Shown here: in pieces, positions 6,370-12,172 of the stretch
Numbering within the stretch: position 1 is the stretch's first letter
Layout of the letters: each line of letters opens with the position of its first letter
Assembly (NCBI GenBank): GCA_017545095.1
Contig: JAFYCU010000077.1
Coordinates: 1-12,172 of the forward strand
Source: Muribaculaceae bacterium
Lineage (GTDB): Bacteria > Bacteroidota > Bacteroidia > Bacteroidales > Muribaculaceae
Direction: 5' to 3'
DNA: 12,172 nt
Translations under genes and position numbers: made by a program
The notes under the pieces: model-generated
Database searches by the model: none
Seen by the model: only the letters and a program-made list of their open reading frames with translations
What the model was told of the DNA's origin: nothing

Positions 6370-7929
6370 TCACTGACAGAGCCAGTCGTCGATGGTGCGG
6401 GTTTCCTTATTGATGTTCATCGCCAGCAATCGCACGGGGCGGTCGTCGTGACGGTATTTCACAGCGTAGTCCTTGCGTTGCAGCTGATCCATGGCCTCCT
6501 GCGCCGTGGAGCCATGTTTGAGTTCCATCACATAAATCTCCTGCGGCAAGAGCAGCACGATGTCGGCGCGGCCGTCGCTGGTGCGGTCCTCCACGCGGAT
6601 GTCTGCTCCGAACGAGGCCAGCACGGCATAGAGAATCGCTTGGTAGTGGCGCTCGTTGTCATTCGCCACATCGTAGGGGATTGTAGCGTAGAAATCCTTG
6701 AGCGTGGCCATGAAATCGGCAAGCGTGGCTGTGCCGCGGCGCAGCTGGAAATAGGCTTTGAGCAGGTAGGATTGATAATTATAGGAATGATGTATTTTGC
6801 TCATCATCATTAGACCAGACCACACGCGTACCTCCCTATTGGGTACTCTCAGTTGGTAACAACGCGTTCGCTTGTCATAGTTCTGTATGCTTAGGCTACC
6901 TTCTTGATAAAGTGCAGCAATAAGGTCTGTTGGAATCTCTGCGGGACGATAGAAAAGACTAAGGTCCCCTGAAATACCATCAATACAAAAAATCTCATGT
7001 TCATTATTGTTCAAAATCTTGAGCAACCACTGAGGTGTACCACTGTCCAACCAGTATTGATACACCCTTTGGCAGCCAAGAGCCATGATTAGGCTCGACG
7101 GATTGTAAATCTCTACAGACATATCCTCATTGAAGTGATAGCCCCCATAATTCTCCTGAAGAATGGCCAGCATCTCATCGGCCGTGACTCCCTTGAGTTC
7201 TGCCAGAGCCTCGACTCCGGGCCGCATCTGCGTAGATAGTTCCTCGGTGGTGATGCCACACAACGCCTCGTACTGCGGCAGCAGACTGATGTCGTTTAAG
7301 TTGTTTAATCCACTGAAGTAGTTTGACTGCGGGAACTTGGTGATTCCTGTGATGAACACAAAGTGCAACTTATCAGACAAACCTTTGAGCGGGGCATATA
7401 AGTCGCCCACAATATCGCGCACCAGTTCCATCTGTTCTTGCTTGTCGAGGTTCTCCAATACCGGCGCATCGTACTCATCAATCAGCACCACCACTGGCAT
7501 ACCTGTTTGGTCGAAAGCTGCCTCAATCAGTTTGATTAATCGTGTGCTAAAAATGTTATTTGATTGTGGCGTGATTTGATATACTCTCTCGTAATGGCTC
7601 AAGACACAATCAAGCAGCGAGTTGAGGTAATCGAGATTGATAGCCTTGCCCTGACTCATGTCGAGGTGCAACACGGGGTACTGTTTCCACTCGGTCTCCA
7701 GTCGGTCAATGGCCAGTCCCTCGAACAGGTCGCGGCGGCCCTGGAAATAGTACTTGAGCGTGGACAGCAGCAACGACTTGCCGAACCGGCGTGGGCGGCT
7801 TAGGAATAGGTATTTCCCACTCTTCACAAGCGAGAAAATCATATCGGTCTTGTCGATATACACTTGTTCGCGGTTGCGGATGTTGGCGAAATCCTGCTCA
7901 CCAATGGGATATAGTTGCTTGGGTTCCAT
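6370..7929 (-). CDS. AAA-ATPase-like / PDDEXK_9 nuclease-domain protein
   Basis: The protein has 519 residues from the chosen start. The N-terminal AAA-ATPase-like domain has a Walker A variant, RPRRFGKS (45-52), a Walker B, VVVLIDEYDAP (146-156), and the downstream motif ITGITKFPQSN. The C-terminal domain has the PD-(D/E)XK pattern: Asp456 in GRADIVLL and Glu469/Lys471 in YVMELK. This pairing (Pfam AAA-ATPase_like plus PDDEXK_9) occurs in many copies per genome in gut Bacteroidetes. Its role is unknown; nucleic-acid processing, defence or a link to mobile DNA are inferences. Both active sites look intact. The frame is open to 8439, but the extra 170 codons read through heptamer repeats and antisense to the next gene. 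The start at 7929 (MEPKQLYPIG) matches the family and lies 26 nt after the promoter's -7 box. Confidence 0.9.
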   Translation of the reverse strand: MEPKQLYPIGEQDFANIRNREQVYIDKTDMIFSLVKSGKYLFLSRPRRFGKSLLLSTLKYYFQGRRDLFEGLAIDRLETEWKQYPVLHLDMSQGKAINLDYLNSLLDCVLSHYERVYQITPQSNNIFSTRLIKLIEAAFDQTGMPVVVLIDEYDAPVLENLDKQEQMELVRDIVGDLYAPLKGLSDKLHFVFITGITKFPQSNYFSGLNNLNDISLLPQYEALCGITTEELSTQMRPGVEALAELKGVTADEMLAILQENYGGYHFNEDMSVEIYNPSSLIMALGCQRVYQYWLDSGTPQWLLKILNNNEHEIFCIDGISGDLSLFYRPAEIPTDLIAALYQEGSLSIQNYDKRTRCYQLRVPNREVRVWSGLMMMSKIHHSYNYQSYLLKAYFQLRRGTATLADFMATLKDFYATIPYDVANDNERHYQAILYAVLASFGADIRVEDRTSDGRADIVLLLPQEIYVMELKHGSTAQEAMDQLQRKDYAVKYRHDDRPVRLLAMNINKETRTIDDWLCQ

Positions 7930-7954
7930 ATTACCAATCTCTAATAACACGCTG

Positions 7955-7985
7955 CAAATATACAAATTATTTTTCACACCACAAA
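7955..7985 (-). promoter_or_regulatory. Promoter of the AAA/PDDEXK_9 gene
   Basis: On the minus strand TTTG (7982-7985), a 19-nt spacer and TATATTTG (7955-7962) match the consensus exactly. The upstream box lies inside the first copy of the 83-nt duplication, directly next to the heptamer tract. Confidence 0.8.
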
Positions 7986-8140
7986 GAGAACCGAGATAGG
8001 ATGCGAGATGCAAGACGCGAGATTCAAGAGATTCAAGAGCCGCATTGCGCAATTCCTCACACCACAAAAAGAACCGAGAACCAAGATGGGATGCGAGATG
8101 CAAGACGCGAGATGCAAGAGCCGCATTGCGCAATTCCTCA
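7975..8140. repeat. 83-nt tandem duplication built of heptamers
   Basis: Units 7975-8057 and 8058-8140 are direct repeats of about 83 nt that differ by small insertions and substitutions. Each contains a tract with 7-nt period and consensus RAGANNC on the plus strand (7986-8041 and 8069-8122), then the palindrome ATTGCGCAAT (8044-8053 and 8125-8134) and ATTCCTCAC. No reading frame is supported here. Confidence 0.85.
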
Positions 8141-8153
8141 CTCCTCATTCTTT
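8133..8153 (-). repeat. Short heptamer tract (GARTGAG type)
   Basis: On the plus strand three consecutive heptamers read ATTCCTC, ACTCCTC, ATTCTTT; on the minus strand this is a GAATGAG/GAGTGAG pattern. The tract overlaps the 3' end of the AlbA_2 gene, whose TGA stop is inside a heptamer. Confidence 0.5.
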
Positions 8154-8783
8154 CGCCACGAGCAGGCACGTGCCGTTGTGGTAGCGGATGTCGAGCACGC
8201 CCATGTCGTGGAGGTTCACGGCCATGCGCTCGGCGGCGGGGCGAGAGCAGTGCACCAGGCGGGTGAGGCCCGTGAGGGTGATGCCGCCGTGGGCATAGAG
8301 GTAGTCGAGTAGCTGCCGCTCGCGCTCGGTGTATTGCAGCACGGCGGGCTCGTCGGCCTGGCTGTCGCGGCTGAGCATTTTCACGTGGACGCTGCTGGCC
8401 AGCATGTTCTCGTCGGCCACGCGGTAGTAGGCTTTCCACTGTCCGTTGTCATCGGGGGCTTTCACGGGCTTCACGTCGGCCTCGGCGATGTCGGCCTTGA
8501 GCACCGACTTGCCCTCGACGCGGTATAGCGTGAACTGTACGGGCTGGGCTGGTTGGCAGTAGAGCTGTGCGGCTTGCTCCACCATATACATCTCCTCGTC
8601 GCTGCGCACCCCGGCCACATGGCCGTTGTCCTTCACTCCGATGAGCAGGTGGCCACCGCTGTGGTTGGCGAATGCCGAGATGCTGCGAGCAATCTTCCGA
8701 GCATCGGTAATCTGGAACTTGAAGTCCTGATGCTCATGCTCGCCCTCGGCAATCAGCGACAAGATGTAGTCTTTGGAGTTCAT
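8145..8783 (-). CDS. AlbA_2 (Schlafen-type) domain protein with C-terminal winged helix
   Basis: The protein has 212 residues. The N-terminal AlbA_2 domain is clear: the leading GEHEHQDFKFQI (14-25) and the core SAFANHSGGHLLIGVKDNG (36-54), followed by VAGVRSDEEMY. The C-terminal part, from about 152, looks like a winged helix-turn-helix (ERERQLLDYLYAHGGITL to VLDIRYHNGTCLLVAKE). Such proteins are often annotated as ATP-binding or transcriptional regulators; I infer a small nucleic-acid-binding regulator, with unknown target. The frame is open to 8801, but related proteins begin close to MNSKDYILSLI, so I chose 8783. It follows the SGNH gene by 78 nt with no visible promoter between them and is bounded on both sides by heptamer tracts. 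Those tracts contain a 17-nt perfect inverted repeat (8070-8086 and 8835-8851). Confidence 0.85.
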   Translation of the reverse strand: MNSKDYILSLIAEGEHEHQDFKFQITDARKIARSISAFANHSGGHLLIGVKDNGHVAGVRSDEEMYMVEQAAQLYCQPAQPVQFTLYRVEGKSVLKADIAEADVKPVKAPDDNGQWKAYYRVADENMLASSVHVKMLSRDSQADEPAVLQYTERERQLLDYLYAHGGITLTGLTRLVHCSRPAAERMAVNLHDMGVLDIRYHNGTCLLVAKE

Positions 8784-8831
8784 AGGAGTGATGAGCCTCA
8801 TAGCCTTGGGGTTTGGGGAGGCTCTGAGCTT

Positions 8832-8859
8832 GGCTCTTGGTTCTCGGTTCTTGAATCTT
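8832..8859 (-). repeat. Heptamer tract (RAGANNC type)
   Basis: On the minus strand four exact 7-mers follow one another: AAGATTC, AAGAACC, GAGAACC, AAGAGCC. The tract begins 3 nt after the SGNH hydrolase stop codon. It has the same consensus as 7986-8122 but lies on the opposite strand. Confidence 0.75.
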
Positions 8860-8861
8860 GC

Positions 8862-10184
8862 CTATTTCTGCTTGTCTGCTTTGCTTGGAGCGGCTGGGGG
8901 CTGTGGCGCAACTTGTTCGTCGGCGCTTGACGGGGTCTCTGAGCCGTCTTTTTCTTCGGCATCATTCTGCTCATGGGCTCTTTCCCTTTCTTTTTCGGCT
9001 ATGGCAAGGGCTAATTGGGTCTGGTAAGTGTCGGCTGGGCCGGCGTTGTTGCCTTCAAGGATGTTGCGCAGGTATGGTTCCAGTTTCTTGGCATAGAAAT
9101 AGAACCCGATGTCGGTCAGGTGGATGCCGTCCACGGTGCCCTCGTTGTCGGGACCCCACAGATCGTTGCTGCCCACATAGTAGATGTTGTTGGGGTTGTC
9201 GGCCAATAGGCGCAGGAAGTTGTCGTGGAATTTCTCGTTTTTCTGCGGCAGGTACTCGCCGTAGAACGAACTGTATTTGGCATAGCTGTACATCGGTCCC
9301 TCGACCATGATGATGGGCACCTCGGGTCGCAAGGTGCGCAGCAGGTGCACGAAGCCGTAGGTGAGCGAGTCGCACATGTTTTTGGTGCAATTGGGCACGG
9401 GGTCGAGGATAAACGCGGCCACATCGGGGATGGTGGCCATGGCGCGTGCCATGCACGAGTCCATCTTTCCCTCGCCGCTGAATCCCAGGTTGATGCACTC
9501 CACGCCGAGTGTGCGTTGCAGAATGCTCGTGGCCACCATGCCAGGGCGGCAGGCGCAGCCGCCCTGCAGGATGCTGGTGCCGTAGAACACGAAGCGCGGG
9601 CTGCGCTGCGGATTCTCGGCCACGGGCTCCATGATGGTGGCGGTGCTGTCGATGCCGATTTCCAACCAGCGCACGCCATCGTAGAGCGGCAGGTAGAGCA
9701 TATACTCATGCATACGGCCATCGAGCTTGTCCACCATCACCTTGCGCTGGATGGAGTCCTCGCGCGGACGCACGTCGCTGTCGATGCGCACCGGGCGGTT
9801 GCAGTTCACAAACTGCCACGTGCCGTTGTCGTCGAGGATATAGAGGTCGGTGCCCTTGATGCCCGTGTCGGCCATGTGCATCATGTGCATGTTGGTGAGC
9901 AGGTTGTAGCGCACCGCCACGGCTCGTGAGTCGGTGGCGAAGCGGAACGCCTTGCCGCTGGTGCACTGCGCACGTTCCCACAGGGTGGGGCGCACGCTGT
10001 CCTTCAGCGCACGAGGAATGCGCGTCTCAAGCGTTTTGTCGAAGGCGTAGTTGATCATGCGGAACTGCATGGCATCCACAAACCGCAGCGTGTCGGCATT
10101 GGTGAAGTCTTGCGCCGATAATTTGCCGGCGAACAATAGGAGCAAAGCCCATACAAGGCAATGCGTTTTCGAAAGAATATTCAT
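8862..10184 (-). CDS. Secreted SGNH/GDSL-family hydrolase with N-terminal accessory domain
   Basis: The protein has 440 residues with a signal peptide (1-24, ending LSA). Residues about 25-185 resemble the beta-sandwich SGNH_hydro_N domain found before many Bacteroidetes esterases. The catalytic domain follows: block I YGTSILQGG with nucleophile Ser204, block II NLGFSG (Gly234), block III DPVPNC (Asn265), and block V DGIHLTDIG with Asp352 and His355. Together they predict a periplasmic or outer-membrane carbohydrate esterase or lipase-like enzyme; the substrate is unknown. After the fold ends near 378, a charged, Glu/Lys- and Pro/Ala-rich tail of about 60 residues runs to the C-terminus, which is unusual. 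The open frame extends to 10244 through a heptamer tract and a hairpin; the signal peptide fixes the start at 10184. No promoter is seen upstream. Confidence 0.9.
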   Translation of the reverse strand: MNILSKTHCLVWALLLLFAGKLSAQDFTNADTLRFVDAMQFRMINYAFDKTLETRIPRALKDSVRPTLWERAQCTSGKAFRFATDSRAVAVRYNLLTNMHMMHMADTGIKGTDLYILDDNGTWQFVNCNRPVRIDSDVRPREDSIQRKVMVDKLDGRMHEYMLYLPLYDGVRWLEIGIDSTATIMEPVAENPQRSPRFVFYGTSILQGGCACRPGMVATSILQRTLGVECINLGFSGEGKMDSCMARAMATIPDVAAFILDPVPNCTKNMCDSLTYGFVHLLRTLRPEVPIIMVEGPMYSYAKYSSFYGEYLPQKNEKFHDNFLRLLADNPNNIYYVGSNDLWGPDNEGTVDGIHLTDIGFYFYAKKLEPYLRNILEGNNAGPADTYQTQLALAIAEKERERAHEQNDAEEKDGSETPSSADEQVAPQPPAAPSKADKQK

Positions 10185-10186
10185 AA

Positions 10187-10214
10187 GAGTGACGAGTGAT
10201 GAGTGATGAGTGAG
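10187..10214 (+). repeat. Heptamer tract (GAGTGAT type)
   Basis: Four consecutive plus-strand 7-mers: GAGTGAC, GAGTGAT, GAGTGAT, GAGTGAG. The tract occupies the gap between the SGNH start codon (ends 10182) and the terminator-like hairpin. Confidence 0.8.
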
Positions 10215-10236
10215 AAAAGGCTGCGGCAGCCGCAGC
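10212..10236 (-). terminator. Probable intrinsic terminator of psuKG
   Basis: On the minus strand a GC-rich perfect 7-bp stem (arms 10230-10236 and 10220-10226, 3-nt loop) is followed by CCTTTTCTC. It lies about 45 nt after the psuG stop. The stem is short but strong and the T-run is modest, so termination may be partial. Confidence 0.6.
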
Positions 10237-10273
10237 ATACTCAACCGATGCCGACAGGCTGTGCGTCGCGGAA

Positions 10274-10308
10274 TTGTGTATTATGCATTATGCATTGTGC
10301 ATTGAGAC
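10274..10308 (+). repeat. Heptamer tract (TTATGCA type) at the psuG 3' end
   Basis: Five consecutive plus-strand 7-mers: TTGTGTA, TTATGCA, TTATGCA, TTGTGCA, TTGAGAC. On the minus strand the repeat (TGCATAA) encodes the last residues of PsuG and its TAA stop (10281-10283). Confidence 0.8.
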
Positions 10309-11210
10309 AGGCACGTCGCGGTGCGGGCGGCCAGACGGGCGTTGTTGAGCACGAGCTGGATGTTGGCGTCGAGGCTGTTGCCGCCGGTGATGTCCTTGAT
10401 TTCGGCCAGCAGAAAGGGCGTGGCGGCCTTGCCCCTGATGCCCAGCTCCACGCTGCGTGCCACGGCACGGTCGATGGCGGCGTTGATGTAGTCGGGGTCG
10501 AGCGAGTATTCCTCGGGAATGGGATTGGTGACCAGCATACCGCCCTTGAGACCCATCGCCAGCTTGGCATGGAACGCAGCGGCAAGTTCCTCGGGCGTGT
10601 CGAGCCGGTAGTCCACCTTGAAACCGCTGGTGCGCGTGTAGAACGCCGGCAGTTCCTCGGTGCCGTAGCCAATCACAGGCACTCCCTTGGTCTCCAGATA
10701 CTCCAGCGTGAGCCCTAGGTCGAGAATCGACTTCGCACCCGCGCATACCACCATCACCGGGGTCTGAGCCAGCTCTTCCAGGTCGGCCGAGATGTCCATC
10801 GTGGTCTCGGCGCCCCGGTGCACACCGCCGATGCCGCCGGTGGCAAACACCTTGATGCCAGCCATGGCGGCGATAATCATCGTGGTGGTGACGGTGGTGG
10901 CCCCATCCTGGCCGCGAGCCACAAGCACGGGCAGGTCGCGGCGCGAGGCTTTGGTTACCGCCTGACCCTGTTTGCCCAGATATTCAATCTCGTCGGGCGT
11001 GCATCCGGCCTTGAGCCTACCGCCAATGATGGCGATGGTGGCCGGCACGGCACCATTGTCGCGAATGGTCTGCTCCACGGCGAGGGCTGTCTGCACGTTC
11101 TGAGGATAAGGCATTCCATGGGAGATGATTGTGGATTCTAAGGCCACTACAGGTCGGCCGCCGTCGAGTGCGGCTTTCACTTCGGGGGAAATGTCGAGGA
11201 ATCGGTTCAT
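10281..11210 (-). CDS. psuG: Pseudouridine-5'-phosphate glycosidase
   Basis: The 309-residue protein matches PsuG (E. coli YeiN) over its length. It cleaves the C-C glycosidic bond of pseudouridine 5'-phosphate to uracil and ribose 5-phosphate in the cytoplasm; the reaction is reversible. Visible family motifs are VALESTIISHG with Glu25, VTKASRRDLP with Lys87, metal-site-like TTMDIS with Asp139, and CAGAKSILD with Lys160, the residue that forms the Schiff base with the ribose. Near the C-terminus is ITGGNSLDANI. The start codon overlaps the psuK stop (ATGA), so the genes are translationally coupled. The last residues (about SQCTMHNA) are encoded by a heptamer repeat and look like a non-native tail; homology seems to end near NNARLAART. 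All key residues are present, so it should be active. Confidence 0.96.
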   Translation of the reverse strand: MNRFLDISPEVKAALDGGRPVVALESTIISHGMPYPQNVQTALAVEQTIRDNGAVPATIAIIGGRLKAGCTPDEIEYLGKQGQAVTKASRRDLPVLVARGQDGATTVTTTMIIAAMAGIKVFATGGIGGVHRGAETTMDISADLEELAQTPVMVVCAGAKSILDLGLTLEYLETKGVPVIGYGTEELPAFYTRTSGFKVDYRLDTPEELAAAFHAKLAMGLKGGMLVTNPIPEEYSLDPDYINAAIDRAVARSVELGIRGKAATPFLLAEIKDITGGNSLDANIQLVLNNARLAARTATCLSQCTMHNA

Positions 11211-12112
11211 TTTATCAGTTTTTGAAGTTTTACAATCAGTTTACTCACTGCCGTGGGGCATTGCAGGGCTATGGCGGCAGCTTCGATGCCGCAAGCCGCC
11301 GCCTGCGCCATCGGCAAGCCTTTGACCTCGGCGGCAATCAGGGCAGCCATAAAGGCATCGCCGGCTCCGGTGGCGTTGACCACCTTCACTGGTTTTGCTG
11401 GCTGCACGATGGTGTCGTGGCCATCGCTGCAACACACACCCTCGGCTCCCATGGTGATGTAGACGTGTGTGGAGCCATGGGCGGTGAGCGCACGCGCCAT
11501 GGTTTGCACATCACCTGCGATGCCCGTGAGGACTTCGGCCTCGGAACGGTTCAGCTTGAGTGTTGTGGATACCTGGCGGGGGGTGTCGATGATTGAGCGC
11601 AGGCGCATGGCTTTGGCCATCGAGGTGGCATCCACATATAATGGTGTGGTGCAATGCCGCCACAGGTGTTGCAGCACATCGGCACACACATTGCAATCCA
11701 CCACGGTGGCATCGCCGGCATTGATGGTGGTCATGTGCGGGGCAATGGTTTTCACCGTGAGCGCGTCCATCAGCTCCATGTCGGCGGCACCGGCCTGCAT
11801 CTCGCCACGTTCGTCGTTGATGCAGATGAAATAGTTGCTGCGCGCATGGTCAATGGTAATCACGGGGTCGATGGTCATGCCTAATCGCCTGCAATCGTTC
11901 AGCAGTGTGTGGGCGATGGCATCATCGCCAAACACGGTGACAAAGCGCACCTCGTGCGCCAGCAGACGCAGGTTGTGCGCGATGTTGCGCCCCACACCGC
12001 CAAAACCGATGGTTACCCGACTCGGATTCGACTCGCAACCACGATAGGTGTCCAAGGGAGCTGCGGTGATGTCGACATTTGCCGCGCCGACAACGGTGAT
12101 TCGCTTGCTCAT
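11207..12112 (-). CDS. psuK: Pseudouridine kinase (PfkB family)
   Basis: The 301-residue protein is a PfkB/ribokinase-family sugar kinase. It begins VVGAANVDI, has the N-terminal family signature GFGGVGRNIAHNL (36-48), the segment LNRSEAE (187-193), and the C-terminal signature NATGAGDAF (246-254) with catalytic base Asp252. The combination SNPS before GGVGRN is characteristic of pseudouridine kinases. It would phosphorylate pseudouridine with ATP to pseudouridine 5'-phosphate, the substrate of the next gene. The fused order psuK-psuG with a 4-nt overlap supports this strongly. A consensus promoter lies just upstream at the right window edge. No pseudouridine transporter is visible in the window. 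Confidence 0.93.
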   Translation of the reverse strand: MSKRITVVGAANVDITAAPLDTYRGCESNPSRVTIGFGGVGRNIAHNLRLLAHEVRFVTVFGDDAIAHTLLNDCRRLGMTIDPVITIDHARSNYFICINDERGEMQAGAADMELMDALTVKTIAPHMTTINAGDATVVDCNVCADVLQHLWRHCTTPLYVDATSMAKAMRLRSIIDTPRQVSTTLKLNRSEAEVLTGIAGDVQTMARALTAHGSTHVYITMGAEGVCCSDGHDTIVQPAKPVKVVNATGAGDAFMAALIAAEVKGLPMAQAAACGIEAAAIALQCPTAVSKLIVKLQKLIK

Positions 12113-12140
12113 TATTATGAGTGTCGATGGTTTTACGTTG

Positions 12141-12172
12141 CAAAATTAGTGCAAGTTGAGCGAAAAAGCAAA
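12141..12172 (-). promoter_or_regulatory. Promoter of psuKG (repeat copy D)
   Basis: On the minus strand TTTG (12169-12172), a 20-nt spacer and TAATTTTG (12141-12148) match the consensus. The -7 box lies 28 nt before the psuK start. Its spacer is almost the same as that of the methyltransferase promoters (3568-3597 and 3651-3682). The window ends exactly at the upstream box. Confidence 0.75.

Noticed and set aside
7975..8140. Possible CRISPR array
   Set aside because: The repeats are direct neighbours without unique spacers, the periodicity is 7 nt, and no cas genes are present.
7930..8439. 170-codon N-terminal extension of the AAA/PDDEXK_9 protein
   Set aside because: It runs through the gene's own promoter, the 83-nt duplication and antisense to the AlbA_2 gene, and is Arg/Pro-rich; the family start is at 7929.

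Overview
The window looks like chromosomal DNA of a gut-type Bacteroidales bacterium; Muribaculaceae or Prevotellaceae is my guess, and the family is not proven. The case rests on many promoters of the Bacteroidetes form (a TTTG box, 19-21 nt, then TAnnTTTG), starts mostly without Shine-Dalgarno sequences, and typical gene families: an AAA-ATPase-like/PDDEXK_9 protein, a PG_1098-type methyltransferase, a secreted bleomycin-hydrolase-like peptidase and a fused UshA-type 5'-nucleotidase. Nearly all genes are on the minus strand; one small lipoprotein gene is on the plus strand.

Layout, left to right. 1-142: a minus-strand promoter (60-92) firing out of the window. 143-691: rplS (ribosomal protein L19) with its own promoter and terminator. 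724-2309: a secreted 5'-nucleotidase/metallophosphoesterase with its promoter. 2330-3547: a SAM-dependent methyltransferase with a THUMP-like C-terminus. 3548-3939: a repeat-rich intergenic region holding near-identical promoter copies, hairpins and inverted repeats. 3940-4527: a plus-strand lipoprotein of unknown function. 4551-4598: a perfect 22-bp hairpin between convergent genes. 4616-5944: a secreted C1-family peptidase and its promoter. 5945-6369: no intact gene, but a G-rich palindrome and the decayed C-terminal end of a DUF4143-type ATPase. 6370-7985: an AAA-ATPase-like/PDDEXK_9 protein and its promoter. 8145-8783: an AlbA_2 (Schlafen-type) winged-helix protein. 8862-10184: a secreted SGNH/GDSL hydrolase. 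10281-12112: psuG and psuK, overlapping by 4 nt and driven by a promoter at the right edge.

How the genes fit together. Only psuK-psuG form a clear pathway: pseudouridine is phosphorylated, then split to uracil and ribose 5-phosphate. A terminator-like hairpin follows psuG. I see no promoter for the SGNH and AlbA_2 genes, so they may depend on read-through. The other genes look like single-gene transcripts.

The most unusual signal is between genes rather than in them. Four spacers around the AlbA_2, SGNH and psuG genes carry short tandem tracts with an exact 7-nt period, in several sequence variants and both orientations. In two cases a heptamer supplies the stop codon of the adjoining gene. 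A second repeat family carries whole promoters, spacer included, at the methyltransferase and psuK genes. I did not find a convincing new defence or biosynthetic system.
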